From JAUXFK01 sp034189035 (GTDB taxonomy: Bacteria > Desulfobacterota > UBA8473): a DNA stretch of 14,749 nucleotides. Under the pieces are notes generated by a model. The model was not told the DNA's origin. It did not search any database and was given only the letters and a program-made list of their open reading frames with translations. The stretch is from contig JAXHVA010000100.1 of the NCBI GenBank assembly GCA_034189035.1, forward strand, positions 1-14,749, written 5' to 3'. Shown piece by piece: positions 14,746 to 14,749 of this stretch (position 1 is its first letter; the number at the start of each line of letters is the position of its first letter). The position numbers and the translations under genes are program-made.

Positions 14746-14749
14746 GGAA

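Larger units (their letters stand above)
14465..14749. other. Intergenic end of window
   Basis: Apart from the hairpin after dnaJ, no gene is seen. CCTGCTGAATAAG at 14635-14647 and the inverted repeat at 14691-14745 recall the ends of some transposable elements, whose body would lie beyond the window. Confidence 0.35.

Overview
The window looks like an AT-rich chromosomal segment of an anaerobic, probably deltaproteobacterial (Desulfobacterota-like) organism. This is inferred from gene content: a GldA/F/G-type ABC exporter with a DUF4340 protein, an ADP-forming acyl-CoA synthetase alpha chain, and decayed IS110, IS4 and VapC-type elements. No rRNA or other taxonomic marker is present, so the assignment is tentative.

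Region 1 (about 1-3840) is a decayed accessory zone. It opens with the broken 3' end of an unknown gene that overlaps an intact small protein with a HExxH zinc-protease motif (152-637). A short remnant of another transposase follows (793-960). Next is a heavily mutated IS110-family transposase on the minus strand (1269-2500), whose Shine-Dalgarno lies inside a perfect hairpin. A stretch of about 310 bases (2640-2956) has no convincing gene but many nested inverted repeats, and is the best candidate here for an undescribed structured RNA. It abuts a broken minus-strand toxin-antitoxin module (VapC-like PIN toxin 2957-3356, its antitoxin 3346-3586) and the tail of an Xre-type regulator (3631-3831). 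Several lesions are single-base shifts in homopolymers, so either real decay or assembly error is possible.

Region 2 (3844-6383, minus strand) holds an intact two-gene operon, a Nudix hydrolase overlapping by ATGA with an ADP-forming acyl-CoA synthetase alpha subunit. Upstream of it lies a truncated IS4-type transposase joined to what looks like the tail of an rve-type integrase.

Region 3 (6540-12610, plus strand) starts with a long hairpin and a good sigma-70 promoter driving a secreted or outer-membrane beta-barrel-like protein. A tight four-gene operon follows: ABC ATPase, ABC-2 permease, GldG-like auxiliary protein and DUF4340 protein. The last is built of four tandem repeats of about 138 residues. 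A very strong terminator whose stem overlaps the last codons ends the operon. The set reads as an envelope ABC machine whose substrate is unknown.

Region 4 (12610-14749) encodes the RNA polymerase omega subunit (rpoZ) and the chaperone DnaJ. Both have leaders containing inverted repeats. The right edge carries a terminator-like hairpin and another inverted repeat of unknown origin.
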